From positions 77,127 to 124,047 of the forward strand of contig JAUYQP010000059.1 of NCBI GenBank assembly GCA_030697205.1: a DNA stretch of 46,921 bases. The letters are read 5' to 3'. Below are positions 36,440-45,077 of the stretch, piece by piece. The notes below the pieces were generated by a model. It was not told the DNA's origin, did not search any database, and saw nothing but the letters and a program-made list of their open reading frames with translations. The stretch is from Mycobacteriales bacterium (GTDB lineage: Bacteria > Actinomycetota > Actinomycetes > Mycobacteriales > SCTD01). Every line of letters starts with the position of its first letter. Position 1 is the first letter of the stretch. The position numbers and the translations under genes are program-made.

Positions 36440-37669
36440 TCAGGGTGGGGAGACGTAGTTGAGCGGATCGACGGGACTGCCGTCGAGCCGGGTCTCGAAG
36501 TGCAGGTGCGGCCCGGTGGAGTTCCCGGTGCTGCCGACCCGCCCGACCGTCTGCCCGCGCCGGACAGTCTGGCCCTCGTTGACGAGGATCGCCGACTGAT
36601 GGGCGTAGAAGCTCACCAGCTCGCGACCGCCCTCGGTGCCGTGGCTGATCGCGACCGACTTGCCGTAGCCGCTCTGCTCGCCCGCGAAGACCACCACGCC
36701 GTCGTCGGCGGCTGCGATCGGCGAGCCGGAGCCCGCGCCGATGTCGATGCCGGCGTGGAAGCGGCGGTCGCCGTAGATCGGGTGGGTGCGGTAGCCGTAG
36801 CGGCTCGTCATGGGGCCGTCCGCGGGCCAGAGCATCCGGCCCTGGTTGCGGCGCGGCGAGACGCTGCCGTCGCGCTTGCGGGCCTCGGCGGCAGCCTTGA
36901 GCCGCGCGGCGAGCGCGCGGGAGGCGGCCTGCGCCCGCTGATACTCCGCGAGGTCGGCGGCGCGCTCCTTCTCGGCGCCGGCCAGGACGGCGGCGCGCTG
37001 GCGGACGAGCGCGTCGACGCGGGCGGCGGCGGCCTGGGCGCGCTGCGCGGTGCTGCGTGCCCGCTCCTCCCCCGCGAGTGCCTCGGCGCGGGCCCTCTCG
37101 AGCTGCTGCTGCTGGGCCTCGAGGCGCGCGGTGGTGTTGGCGAGCGCGAGCCGGTCGCGGGCCACGGCGGCAACCTGCCCGTCGAGGCCGCGGAAGACGA
37201 ACTGCACGGTCTCGGCGCGGTCGACGAGCTCCTGCGGCGAGCCGGTCTCCATGACCGCCGCGAGGTCGCCGAGCGGGCCCTGCTGGTAGGTGCGGCGGGC
37301 GAGCAGGCCGATGTCAGCCAGGCCCTGCTCGACCTCGGCGGTCGCGACGTCGACATGGCGCTGGGCGTTGGTGACCGCGAGCTCGGTCGTGCGGACCGCG
37401 CGGGCGGCCTCGGCTGCCCGGGCCTGGGCGCCGGCGAGCTCGCCCCGGGCCTGGGCGGCGGCTCGCTGCGCGGCGGGCAGGGCTGCGGCAACCCTGCGCA
37501 GCTGGGCGGCGGCGGCCTGGACGGCGGCGGTGGAGTCCTCGAGCTCGCCGGCGCTCTCGCGCAGCCGCTCGCGCACCTCGTCGCCCTCGGCGGCCTGCGT
37601 CGGTGTCACCGGCACGCCGACGGCCACCGCCGCGAGAGCAGCGGCGAGCGCGCGGCGGGAAGTGGTCAC
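36440..37669 (-). CDS. M23 (LytM) peptidoglycan endopeptidase with coiled coil
   Basis: A 409-aa exported protein. The signal peptide ends near TPTQAAEGD; residues about 45-265 are a long Ala/Gln/Arg coiled coil as in EnvC; the C-terminal LytM domain retains all zinc ligands (FHAGIDIG, YAHQSA, GPHLHFET), so it is probably an active hydrolase and not only an activator. GTG 37669 is chosen; the frame extends upstream but overlaps ftsX. It lies directly after ftsX, so FtsEX may control it, as known for EnvC/PcsB/RipC systems (inference). Confidence 0.88.
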   Translation of the reverse strand: MTTSRRALAAALAAVAVGVPVTPTQAAEGDEVRERLRESAGELEDSTAAVQAAAAQLRRVAAALPAAQRAAAQARGELAGAQARAAEAARAVRTTELAVTNAQRHVDVATAEVEQGLADIGLLARRTYQQGPLGDLAAVMETGSPQELVDRAETVQFVFRGLDGQVAAVARDRLALANTTARLEAQQQQLERARAEALAGEERARSTAQRAQAAAARVDALVRQRAAVLAGAEKERAADLAEYQRAQAASRALAARLKAAAEARKRDGSVSPRRNQGRMLWPADGPMTSRYGYRTHPIYGDRRFHAGIDIGAGSGSPIAAADDGVVVFAGEQSGYGKSVAISHGTEGGRELVSFYAHQSAILVNEGQTVRRGQTVGRVGSTGNSTGPHLHFETRLDGSPVDPLNYVSPP

Positions 37670-37695
37670 GCTCCGTAATACCACGGGAACGATGA

Positions 37696-38604
37696 TCAGA
37701 CCCGGAGGTGGCGACGGAGGGTGAAGAACGACGACAGCCCGGCGAGCAGCACGCCCACCGCCAGCAGGATCGGGACGGTGGACAGCACGGCGTCCCAGCC
37801 GATGAAGGCGGTGAACTGCAGGTCGGGCTTGAGGTAGCGGTCGACGAGCACGCCCTTGAGCAGGAACAGACCCCCGGCGGCGAGCCCGGCACCGAGCAGG
37901 CCGGCGAGCACCCCCTCGAGCAGGAACGGCAGCTGGATGTAGAGGTTGCTCGCTCCGACCAGCCGCATGATGCCGGTCTCGCGCCTTCGGCTGAACGCCG
38001 CGACCCGGATGGTGTTGCTGATGAGCAGCACCGCGGCGACCACCTGGACCAGGGCGATCACCCACGCGGTCTTCTGGAGCCGGTCGAGCAGCCGGAAGAA
38101 GGGCTCGAGCAGTGCCTTCTGGTCCTGCACGGTCTCGACCCCGGGCCGGTCGCGGAAGGCGCTCGCGACGACCTCGAACTGCTCGGCGTCCTTGAGCGAG
38201 ACCCGGTAGGACTCCGGCAGGGCATCGGCGGTCGTGACGGCCAGCAGGTCCTCGGAGTCCTTGAACTGCTCGCGGAAGCGCTCGTAGGCGGCCTCCTGGG
38301 ACTCGTAGAAGACCTCCTTGACGAGCGGGACGGCCTCGAGCTCGGCACCGAGGGCCTTGCGCTGCTCGTCGGTGATCGCGTTGCCGCCGCACTTGGGGGT
38401 GCGGCTGTTCTCCCCGCACAGGTAGATCGAGACCTGGACCTTGTCGTACCAGAAGTCCTTCATCAGGCTGACCTGCTTGCTGATGAGCAGACCGGAGCCG
38501 AGCAGGGCGAGCGTCGTCGCGACCGTGATGACGACCGCGACGGTCATCGTGAGGTTGCGGCGCAGGCCGATGGCGATCTCGCTGAGGACGAACTGGAAGC
38601 GCAC
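37696..38604 (-). CDS. ftsX: Cell-division ABC permease FtsX
   Basis: A 302-aa four-helix membrane protein. The N-terminus MRFQFVLSEIAIGLRRNLTMT and first helix, a large extracellular loop with two cysteines (LCGENSRTPKCGG), and the last three helices around RRRETGIMRLVGASNLYI are typical. With FtsE it transmits ATP hydrolysis to periplasmic wall hydrolases at the septum. AAGGA lies 6 nt before the GTG. It follows ftsE by 53 nt. Confidence 0.95.
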   Translation of the reverse strand: MRFQFVLSEIAIGLRRNLTMTVAVVITVATTLALLGSGLLISKQVSLMKDFWYDKVQVSIYLCGENSRTPKCGGNAITDEQRKALGAELEAVPLVKEVFYESQEAAYERFREQFKDSEDLLAVTTADALPESYRVSLKDAEQFEVVASAFRDRPGVETVQDQKALLEPFFRLLDRLQKTAWVIALVQVVAAVLLISNTIRVAAFSRRRETGIMRLVGASNLYIQLPFLLEGVLAGLLGAGLAAGGLFLLKGVLVDRYLKPDLQFTAFIGWDAVLSTVPILLAVGVLLAGLSSFFTLRRHLRV

Positions 38605-38657
38605 GGGGGTCCTTCGCTCTCCGGGGGTCTGACGGTTCTCTCGGCGCCTAGTCGCTT

Positions 38658-39347
38658 CTAGGCTCCATAGCCGTAGACGCCCCTGCTCTGGTCGCGGACG
38701 ACGTGGCCGCCGGACAGCTCGACGACGCGACGGCGCATCGAGTCGACGATCTGCGCGTCGTGGGTGGCCATGACGACCGTGGTGCCGGTGCGGTTGATGC
38801 GGTCGAGCAGCTTCATGATGCCCACGCTGGTCGCGGGGTCGAGGTTGCCGGTCGGCTCGTCGGCGATGAGGATCATCGGCCGGTTGACGAAGGCCCGCGC
38901 CACCGCCACGCGCTGCTGCTCACCACCGGAGAGCTCGTCGGGCATCCGCAGCGCCTTGCCGTCGAGCCCGACGAGGTCGAGCACCTCCGGCACGACCTTC
39001 TGGATCGTCTGCTGCGGCTTGCCGATCACCTCGAGGGCGAAGGCGACGTTCTGGAAGACCGTCTTGTTGGGCAGCAGCCGGAAGTCCTGGAAGACGCAGC
39101 CGATCGAGCGGCGCAGGGCCGGCACCTTCCAGTGGCTGAGCTTGCCGAGGTCCTTGCCCGCGATGTGGATCCGGCCCGACGTCGGCGTCTCCTCCTTGAG
39201 GATCAGCCGCAGGAACGTCGACTTGCCCGAGCCGCTGGAGCCCACGAGGAAGACGAACTCGCCCTTCTCGATGTCCACGTCTACGCCGTCCAAGGCGGGA
39301 CGGGTACTGGTGGGGTAGGTCTTGGAGACCTTCTCGAGGCGGATCAC
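38658..39347 (-). CDS. ftsE: Cell-division ABC ATPase FtsE
   Basis: A 229-aa ABC ATPase, the standard FtsE length. Walker [14 protein letters not shown], signature [13 protein letters not shown], Walker [14 protein letters not shown] and H-loop MATHD are intact. GTG at 39347 ([11 protein letters not shown]) fits the family; a TAGAGT box lies 8 nt upstream. It is divergent from a tiny CxxC membrane-protein gene. Confidence 0.95.
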   Translation of the reverse strand: MIRLEKVSKTYPTSTRPALDGVDVDIEKGEFVFLVGSSGSGKSTFLRLILKEETPTSGRIHIAGKDLGKLSHWKVPALRRSIGCVFQDFRLLPNKTVFQNVAFALEVIGKPQQTIQKVVPEVLDLVGLDGKALRMPDELSGGEQQRVAVARAFVNRPMILIADEPTGNLDPATSVGIMKLLDRINRTGTTVVMATHDAQIVDSMRRRVVELSGGHVVRDQSRGVYGYGA

Positions 39348-39355
39348 GGTGACCC

Positions 39356-39361
39356 ACTCTA
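39356..39361 (-). promoter_or_regulatory. -10 box of the ftsE gene
   Basis: Reads TAGAGT on the minus strand, 8 nt before the GTG at 39347. Confidence 0.45.
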
Positions 39362-39386
39362 GGCCGGGGCTGCAGGAAGCGGCGGG

Positions 39387-39581
39387 ATGACCGATGATGG
39401 TGGTGTGTCCTTCGAGAACGCGGTCTGCGCGTCCTGCGGCGGGCGGGTCGGTGACGCCCGCTGCGCGACCTGCCGCGCTGCCCTCGAGCAACTGCGCGAG
39501 GCCGCCGTCCTGCCGGCGGGCCCGGTGCTGCTCGCGGCCCTGCTCCTGCTCGTGACGCTGGTCCTGCTGCAGCTGACCTGA
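39387..39581 (+). CDS. Tiny CxxC protein with C-terminal membrane helix
   Basis: A 64-aa hypothetical protein. CASC and CATC pairs (a possible zinc ribbon or redox knuckle) lie in the first half, and residues about 45-63 are one membrane helix ([17 protein letters not shown]). AGGAAG lies upstream of the ATG; GTG 39405 is an alternative start. It sits between divergent ftsE and convergent prfB, on the opposite strand to both. I do not recognise a named family; the intact reading frame in a conserved gap argues that it is real. Confidence 0.65.
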   Translation: MTDDGGVSFENAVCASCGGRVGDARCATCRAALEQLREAAVLPAGPVLLAALLLLVTLVLLQLT

Positions 39582-39582
39582 G

Positions 39583-40692
39583 CTACTGCTCGGCCGGCTC
39601 CTGCGAGGTCCGGCGCCACCGGATCGTGGCCTCGACGAACTCGTCGATCTCGCCGTCGAGCACCGCCTGGGTCTGCGAGGTCTCCACGCCGGTCCGCAGG
39701 TCCTTGACCATCTGGTAGGGGTGCAGCACGTAGTTCCGGATCTGCGAGCCCATGGCGTTGGCCGTCTTGTCGCCGCGGATCGAGTCCATCTCGTCGCGCT
39801 CCTGCTGCCGCTTCACCTCGAGCAGCTTGGTCGCGAGCACGACCATCGCGGCGGCGCGGTTCTGGATCTGGGAGCGCTCGTTCTGGCAGGACACGACGAT
39901 GCCGGTCGGCAAGTGGGTGATGCGCACCGCGGAGTCGGTCGTGTTGACACCCTGACCGCCGGGACCGCTGGACCGGAAGACGTCGACGCGGATCTCCTTC
40001 TCGTCGACCTCGACCGCGTCCGCGGTGTCCACGACGGGCGTGACGTCGACGGCCGCGAAGGTCGTCTGGCGGCGGCCCTGGTTGTCGAACGGGCTGATGC
40101 GCACCAGCCGGTGCACGCCGTGCTCACCCGCGAGCGTGCCGTAGGCGTAGGGGGCCTTGACCTGGAACACGACCGACTTGAGCCCGGCCTCCTCGGCCTC
40201 CTGCCACTCGAACACGTCGAGGGGGTAGCCGTGGCGCTCGGCCCAGCGGTAGTACATCCGCCACAGCATCATCACCCAGTCCTGGGCCTCGGTGCCGCCC
40301 TGACCGGGGCTGAGCTGCACGAGGGCGTGTCGCTCGTCGTAGTCCCCGGACAGCAGGGTGCGGACCTCGAAGGAGCCGATCTCGCGCTGCAGGGCCGCGG
40401 TGTCCCGCTCGGCCTCCGCCACGACGTCCTGGTCGGCCTCCTCGGCGGCCATCTCGAAGAGCACCGCGAGGTCCTCCAGGCGACGGCGGTACGACGAGAG
40501 GCGCTCGAGGTCGCTCTGGATCTCCGACATGCGGCCGGTCACCCGCTGCGCCTTCTCCTGGTCGTCCCACAGGCCCGGCTCCCCGGCCTGCGCCTCCAGG
40601 TCACCGAGCTCGATGCGCAGCCGCGGCACGTCGAGCACCTTCTCGATGCTCGTGAGGGTCGCGTCGAGGGCGGGCAGGTCGGCGGCAGGCAC
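39583..40692 (-). CDS. prfB: Peptide chain release factor 2
   Basis: A 369-aa class I release factor for UGA and UAA. The recognition tripeptide SPF ([11 protein letters not shown]) marks RF2, and GGQ ([16 protein letters not shown]) is the catalytic loop. No programmed frameshift is seen: a single frame runs through the N-terminus. GTG at 40692 is chosen from homology ([20 protein letters not shown]); a TAGGCT box lies 8 nt upstream. The frame stays open far beyond 40692, but that part is non-coding. Confidence 0.95.
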   Translation of the reverse strand: MPAADLPALDATLTSIEKVLDVPRLRIELGDLEAQAGEPGLWDDQEKAQRVTGRMSEIQSDLERLSSYRRRLEDLAVLFEMAAEEADQDVVAEAERDTAALQREIGSFEVRTLLSGDYDERHALVQLSPGQGGTEAQDWVMMLWRMYYRWAERHGYPLDVFEWQEAEEAGLKSVVFQVKAPYAYGTLAGEHGVHRLVRISPFDNQGRRQTTFAAVDVTPVVDTADAVEVDEKEIRVDVFRSSGPGGQGVNTTDSAVRITHLPTGIVVSCQNERSQIQNRAAAMVVLATKLLEVKRQQERDEMDSIRGDKTANAMGSQIRNYVLHPYQMVKDLRTGVETSQTQAVLDGEIDEFVEATIRWRRTSQEPAEQ

Positions 40693-40700
40693 GGTTCGCG

Positions 40701-40706
40701 AGCCTA
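40701..40706 (-). promoter_or_regulatory. -10 box of the prfB gene
   Basis: Reads TAGGCT on the minus strand, 8 nt before the GTG at 40692. Confidence 0.45.
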
Positions 40707-40804
40707 GTCGCGCAGTCAGGCCGGACCGAACCCGCGACGCCCCCACGGGATCAGGAGTACGCCGCAGCACTCCCGCTGCGCTGACCGCTGTTGTTGGGGG
40801 ACGC

Positions 40805-41593
40805 GTGCGTCGTACTGCTCTGCTCGTGGTCGCGCTGTCACTCCTGACGCTGCTACCCGGCTCCTCCGGCGCTGCACCGTCGCTGTCGGCCGCCCGGGTC
40901 GCAGCCGCCGACGACCAGCACTCCGACTGCAGCATGTTCGTGCCCGCGCAGCAGTCGCTGGGCCAGCTGCCGACGACGCGGACCTCGCCGTCGGTGCGGC
41001 TCGACGTGCTCGTCGTCACCGAGAAGCGGCTGCTGCCCACGGTCCGCGAGAGCGTCGCTCTGGCGGCCCGCTCCTACGCCGACCTCGGCATCGTGCTCGC
41101 CCCTCGCTACCAGCTGGTGCGGGCCGTGCCCGACCTCGACGCCGACTCCCAGGCCTACGTCGACTGGCTGACGTCGCTCTTCCGCGACCGGCGGCCGCGG
41201 GGCGCCGACGTCGTCTACCTCGCGACCGACCGCTACATCGGTGCGGCCGGTCAGGCCGACTGCATCGGCGGCATCGCCCAGGACGACCACGCCTTCGCGG
41301 TCGGGATGACCACGCTCGGTGGCCTCGTCGGCGTCAACATCGAGGGCCTCGGCATCCCCGCGATCGAGCCGCCCGTCAAGGACGGCGGGGCGCTGCTGAT
41401 CGTCCACGAGATCGGCCACCTGCTCGGCGCCCACCACCACTACGGCGGGGCCTGCGCGCACGGTCGCTCCGTCGACGACCCGACCCGCCCCTGCGACGTG
41501 ATGCTCACGGTCCTGACCCAGCAGACCGGACTGCGCTTCGGCCCGGTCAACGCCGCCGTCGTCCGCGACCACGCCGAGCGCTACGCCCGCTGA
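40805..41593 (+). CDS. Secreted metzincin (M12-like) metalloprotease
   Basis: A 262-aa exported protease. The signal peptide (RRTALLVVALSLLTLLPGSSG) is followed by a short linker and a catalytic domain with the zinc motif HEIGHLLGAHHHY, the metzincin HExxHxxGxxH. The later CDVMLTVL segment is in the place of the Met-turn. Cysteines could form disulfides. It is monocistronic; two palindrome copies lie just downstream, between it and the convergent Tad operon. The substrate is unknown. Confidence 0.88.
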   Translation: MRRTALLVVALSLLTLLPGSSGAAPSLSAARVAAADDQHSDCSMFVPAQQSLGQLPTTRTSPSVRLDVLVVTEKRLLPTVRESVALAARSYADLGIVLAPRYQLVRAVPDLDADSQAYVDWLTSLFRDRRPRGADVVYLATDRYIGAAGQADCIGGIAQDDHAFAVGMTTLGGLVGVNIEGLGIPAIEPPVKDGGALLIVHEIGHLLGAHHHYGGACAHGRSVDDPTRPCDVMLTVLTQQTGLRFGPVNAAVVRDHAERYAR

Positions 41594-41621
41594 CCTGTCC
41601 CCGCCCCAACCCGTCCGGTCA

Positions 41622-41671
41622 CGATGTGGCGATCACGCACGCGCGCGCCACCGTCGTTGATCGCCACATCG
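41622..41671. repeat. Interspersed palindrome, copy 6
   Basis: Perfect 14-bp arms CGATGTGGCGATCA and TGATCGCCACATCG; lies 29 nt after the metzincin stop. Its centre (GCGCGCCACCGTCG) is shared with copy 7. Confidence 0.9.
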
Positions 41672-41680
41672 CGCTGCGCT

Positions 41681-41740
41681 CCGCCCACCCGCCCACCCGC
41701 CCGCCCCCGCCCCCGCCCCCCCCCGCGCACGCGCACGCGC
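41681..41740. repeat. C-rich low-complexity tract
   Basis: About 60 nt made almost only of C, G and a few A, including a run of nine C and CGCCC/GCCCC units, between the two palindrome copies. It may form unusual structure or be slippage-prone; no coding signal. Confidence 0.7.
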
Positions 41741-41747
41741 CCTCGCA

Positions 41748-41793
41748 CGATGTGGCGATCACGCGCGCGCCACCGTCGCTGATCGCCACATCC
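41748..41793. repeat. Interspersed palindrome, copy 7
   Basis: Left arm CGATGTGGCGATCA, right arm TGATCGCCACATC; ends 32 nt before the stop of the last Tad-operon gene. Confidence 0.9.
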
Positions 41794-41824
41794 CGCTGGC
41801 GGGAGCCCGCGGTCAGCTGGCCGG

Positions 41825-42250
41825 TCAGCGCTGGACGGGTGAGGTGACGGTCGTGCGGGCGCGGACGGTCACTGTGCGCCCCGTCAGCGGGCCGAGGAAG
41901 GGCAGCCGCACCCGCCGGGTGGCGGTGACGGTTGCCCGCGACCCGGTCGTGACGGCGGTGAGGTCGAGGCCGGGCTGGCCGTCGTCGGCGTCGCGCTGGT
42001 AGCGCTCGACCGCGGCCCGGACCCCTGCCCGGTCGAGCGGGATCGCCGAGCCCACGCCCTCGCGCAGGACTGCGGCCTCGTCGAGCTCCTGCGCCGCAGC
42101 CGCGGCGGCACCGTCGGCGGCGGACGCCAACGCGCGCTTGGCAAGGATGACCGCGCTGGTGTCGACGACGACCGCGACCATCGTCAGCAGCACCCCGAAG
42201 AGCCCGAGCACCAGCACGGTGATCGACCCGTCGTCGCCCGACGGCCTCAC
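41825..42250 (-). CDS. TadE/TadG-like pilus assembly protein
   Basis: A 141-aa protein with one N-terminal membrane helix (SITVLVLGLFGVLLTMVAVVVD) followed by the Ala-rich TadE/TadG-type segment (AKRALASAADGAAAAAAQELDEAAVLREG) and a beta-rich end. GTG at 42250 overlaps the previous stop (GTGA). It is the last gene of the Tad operon and probably a minor pseudopilin or assembly factor in the membrane. Confidence 0.8.
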   Translation of the reverse strand: MRPSGDDGSITVLVLGLFGVLLTMVAVVVDTSAVILAKRALASAADGAAAAAAQELDEAAVLREGVGSAIPLDRAGVRAAVERYQRDADDGQPGLDLTAVTTGSRATVTATRRVRLPFLGPLTGRTVTVRARTTVTSPVQR

Positions 42251-42690
42251 GGCGCGGCCTGCACCCGGTCGACGACCTGCACGTGGGTCGCCGTCACCGG
42301 GATCGTCGGCTCGCGGGTGCCGAAGAACAGCGCGCCCAGGAAGCGCAGCTCGACGTGGTGGGTGACCGTGACCTCGACGCGGGTGCCGGGCTCGAGGCAG
42401 CGGGCGCGCGGCTTCGGCGCGCACGACACCACGGGTGGACGCGCGCCGGAGATGCCCTGGTCGGCCAGCGCCAGTTCCGAGGCCGCACGGGCCCGGGCTG
42501 TGGCGACGGCTGTGGTGTCCGCGCGGACGAAGGCGCGGCCGGCCTGGCGCGCCGCCTCGGTCACCCCGAAGGCCGCGGACTGCACCTGGAAGACGGTGAG
42601 CAGCAGGTAGACGATCGGCACCATCACGAGGATCGCGAGGTAGGTGAACTCCACCAGCGCGTTGCCCTCGTCGCCGGAAGGACGCCTCAC
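42247..42690 (-). CDS. TadE-family minor pilin-like protein
   Basis: A 147-aa protein with the TadE start GNALVEFTYLAILVMVPIVYLLL; the Glu after VEF is the conserved fifth-position Glu of pilin-like segments. The rest is periplasmic. GTG start overlaps the previous stop. Part of the Tad operon. Confidence 0.85.
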   Translation of the reverse strand: MRRPSGDEGNALVEFTYLAILVMVPIVYLLLTVFQVQSAAFGVTEAARQAGRAFVRADTTAVATARARAASELALADQGISGARPPVVSCAPKPRARCLEPGTRVEVTVTHHVELRFLGALFFGTREPTIPVTATHVQVVDRVQAAP

Positions 42691-43067
42691 CGGGACTCCT
42701 CCAACGCGTGACCGGAGACCGTCACGGTCACCGGCGAGACGGGCAGCAGCTGCACCGGTAACGGCCCGCGGACCGTGACCTCGACGACCGCCGCTCCGGA
42801 CCGGCGCACCACCCGGGCCTCGACCTCCATGTCCGCGGCGGCCCGCTCCGACAGGGCGTCGGCGATGAGGGCACGGGTGCGGCGTACGCCGTCCTGCTCC
42901 GTCGCGTCGGCGCCCGCCGCGACCCGGGCGCCCTCCTGCGCGGCGGCGACGAGGACGTTGCGGGTGTGCAGCGCGAGGCCGAGCTGCAGCACCCCGAGGA
43001 AGAGCCCGAGGACGAGGACGACGACCAGCGTGAAATCCACGACGGCCGAGCCTCGATCGTCCCGCAC
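42687..43067 (-). CDS. TadE-family minor pilin-like protein
   Basis: A 126-aa protein; the start DDRGSAVVDFTLVVVLVLGLFLGVLQLGLA is the TadE-type membrane segment with Asp in the conserved acidic position. GTG at 43067 overlaps the pilin stop by one base (TAGTG). The longer frame upstream lies on the pilin gene and is not coding. Part of the Tad operon. Confidence 0.83.
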   Translation of the reverse strand: MRDDRGSAVVDFTLVVVLVLGLFLGVLQLGLALHTRNVLVAAAQEGARVAAGADATEQDGVRRTRALIADALSERAAADMEVEARVVRRSGAAVVEVTVRGPLPVQLLPVSPVTVTVSGHALEESR

Positions 43068-43267
43068 TAGTTGCCGCCGGGGTCCTGCACGCTGTTGAGG
43101 GCGCGGTCGAGGATGTCCTTGAGCTGGTCGTCGGCGACCGCCCACACGACGGTGACCAGTCCCGCGGTCATGATCGTGATGAGCACCCAGCCGGGCACGT
43201 CGCCGCGATCGCGCTGCTCCCGCAGCTCGAGCCAGCGGGTCTGGGCGCGTGTGACGAGACCGAGCAC
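43067..43267 (-). CDS. Flp pilin-like small protein
   Basis: A 66-aa protein with one hydrophobic helix (VPGWVLITIMTAGLVTVVWAV) after an Arg-rich start (LREQRDRGD), the layout of actinobacterial Flp/TadF pilins. GTG 43267 has AGGAGG four bases upstream; the alternative ATG 43285 overlaps the tadC stop but has no ribosome site. Likely the major pilin, matured by a prepilin peptidase that is not in this window. Confidence 0.75.
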   Translation of the reverse strand: MLGLVTRAQTRWLELREQRDRGDVPGWVLITIMTAGLVTVVWAVADDQLKDILDRALNSVQDPGGN

Positions 43268-43281
43268 GGGTCCTCCTGTGA

Positions 43282-44220
43282 TCATCCGGCCACCAGACGG
43301 AGGCCGTAGAAGCCGGGGTAGAGCGCGAACACGACGGTGACGGGCAGGACCAGGAAGACGACCGGGACCATCATCGCGATCTCGCGACGGCCGGCGGACT
43401 CGAGCAGCTGGCGCTTTCCGGCCTCGCGGACGTCGACCGCCTGGGCGCGCAGGACGTCGGCGAGCGGGGTGCCGCGCTCGACCGCGACCGCGACGCCGTC
43501 GACGAAGCGGGCCAGCGGGGCCAGGGTCGTGCGGGCCGCGAGCCCCTCGAGGGCCTGGACCAGCGAGGCGCCCGCCCGCGCCTCGGACAGTGCGCGGGAC
43601 AGCTCCTTGGACAGCTCGCCCGACGTCACGCGGGTGACGCGCTCCAGCGCCCCGACCGGGCCCTCGCCGGCGGTGACCGCGAGGGCGAGCAGCTCCGCGA
43701 CGGTGGGGAACTCCTGCAGCATCCGCTCCTCGCGCCGCGCGACCTCGCGGCTGAGCCAGCGGTCGCGGGCCAGCGCCGCACCCACGGTCGCCGACGCCGC
43801 GATGACGAGCGCCGCCAGCGGGCCGGGCGCGTCACCGGAGATGGTCAGGAGCAGCACGAGGGCGAGCGCGGCCCCGAGACCGCAGGCGCCCCACAGGACC
43901 TGCTCGGCGCGGAACTGCTCGAGGGTGCGCTCACCGCCGGTTTGGTCGAGGCGCCGACGCGCGCTGGTGGTGCCGCCGAGCGCCCGCTCGACCGCGCCGA
44001 CGAGGTCGCGCAGGACTGGTCGCAGCAGCCGCTCGAGGGTCGGGAAGGGCGTGAGCACGTCGTCGCGCACGAGCAGCCGACTGGGTCGCGGCGCGTCGCG
44101 CAGGTAGGGCGCGAGCCGGTCGTCGAGGCTCGGCCGGCGCGTCAGCGGCGTGCCCGTCGCGACGAGCCACGCGCCCCCACCGGCGACGACACCGAGGCCC
44201 GCACCGAGCAGCGCGCTCAC
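43282..44220 (-). CDS. tadC: TadC-like type II/IV pilus membrane platform protein
   Basis: A 312-aa type II secretion system F-domain protein: N-terminal helix, cytoplasmic linker, two central helices (VLWGACGLGAALALVLLLTI, LAALVIAASATVGAAL), F domain (LLALAVTAGEGPVGALERV) and a C-terminal helix (MVPVVFLVLPVTVVFAL). GTG overlaps the tadB stop. It forms the membrane base with TadB. Confidence 0.9.
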   Translation of the reverse strand: MSALLGAGLGVVAGGGAWLVATGTPLTRRPSLDDRLAPYLRDAPRPSRLLVRDDVLTPFPTLERLLRPVLRDLVGAVERALGGTTSARRRLDQTGGERTLEQFRAEQVLWGACGLGAALALVLLLTISGDAPGPLAALVIAASATVGAALARDRWLSREVARREERMLQEFPTVAELLALAVTAGEGPVGALERVTRVTSGELSKELSRALSEARAGASLVQALEGLAARTTLAPLARFVDGVAVAVERGTPLADVLRAQAVDVREAGKRQLLESAGRREIAMMVPVVFLVLPVTVVFALYPGFYGLRLVAG

Positions 44221-45077
44221 CGCAGCACCCGCCGCTCGACAGGGAGCCGCGCGATGCGGACCATCACGCGGTACGCCGCGAAGGACACCCCCGCGCCGGC
44301 CGCCAGGACGACGGCACCGGCCGGTTCGGCGTAGGCCTCGACGGCACTGGGCCTGGTGGAGAGCAGCAGCAGCACGAACCACGGCGCGCACAGCGCGAGC
44401 CGCGCGGCGTTGACGGTCCAGCCCTGTCGGGCCTCGAGCTCGGCGCGGGTGCGGGCGTCCTCGCGCAGGAACGTCGACAGGGTGCGGAGCAGCCGGCCGA
44501 GGTCGGTGCCGCCGACCTGGCGGGCCATCCGCAGGGCCTCGACGACGCGGTCGCCGACCGGGTCGGCCAGCGACGCCTTGAGCCGGTCGAGGCAGTCCTC
44601 GAAGCGGCCGGTCGCGCGGTAGTCCTCGCCGAAGCGGACGAACGGCGGCCGGAGCGCCTCGGGCCCGCGCACCCCCAGCTGCGCCAGCGCCTCGGGGAGG
44701 CTGAGCCCCGCCCGCACCCCGCTGGCCAGGTTGTCGACGGCCTCGGGCCACAGCTCGCGCAGCTCGACGCTGCGGGCCGCGCGGCGGCGCCGGACGAGGG
44801 TCAGCGGCACCGCTCCGGCGAAGCCCGCGAAGGCCAGCGCGATCGCCGGCACCTGGGAGGTCCCGAGGACGAGCACTCCGGCGACGACGGCGCAGCCGAC
44901 GCTGACGGCGACGAGCTGCGCGGGGCTGACCCCCTCGATGCCGGCCTGCAGCAGCAGCTCGCGGGTGCGGACGTCGAGGCCTGCCTCCCTCGCCGCCCGG
45001 TGAGGCGTCCGGGAGCCCGACCGCCACAGGAGCAGCAGGCCGGTGCCGAGCATCAGGCCGAGCAGGGCGCCGGTCAC
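44217..45077 (-). CDS. tadB: TadB-like type II/IV pilus membrane platform protein
   Basis: A 286-aa membrane protein with an F domain (NLASGVRAGLSLPEALAQLG; MARQVGGTDLGRLLRTLSTFLRED) and four hydrophobic segments. GTG 45077 overlaps the ATPase stop; upstream in-frame sequence belongs to tadA. Pairs with TadC as the pilus platform. Confidence 0.9.
   Translation of the reverse strand: MTGALLGLMLGTGLLLLWRSGSRTPHRAAREAGLDVRTRELLLQAGIEGVSPAQLVAVSVGCAVVAGVLVLGTSQVPAIALAFAGFAGAVPLTLVRRRRAARSVELRELWPEAVDNLASGVRAGLSLPEALAQLGVRGPEALRPPFVRFGEDYRATGRFEDCLDRLKASLADPVGDRVVEALRMARQVGGTDLGRLLRTLSTFLREDARTRAELEARQGWTVNAARLALCAPWFVLLLLSTRPSAVEAYAEPAGAVVLAAGAGVSFAAYRVMVRIARLPVERRVLR

Noticed and set aside
39583-40692. 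Programmed frameshift in prfB
   Set aside because: A single uninterrupted frame covers the N-terminal region; no CTT-TGA site is seen.
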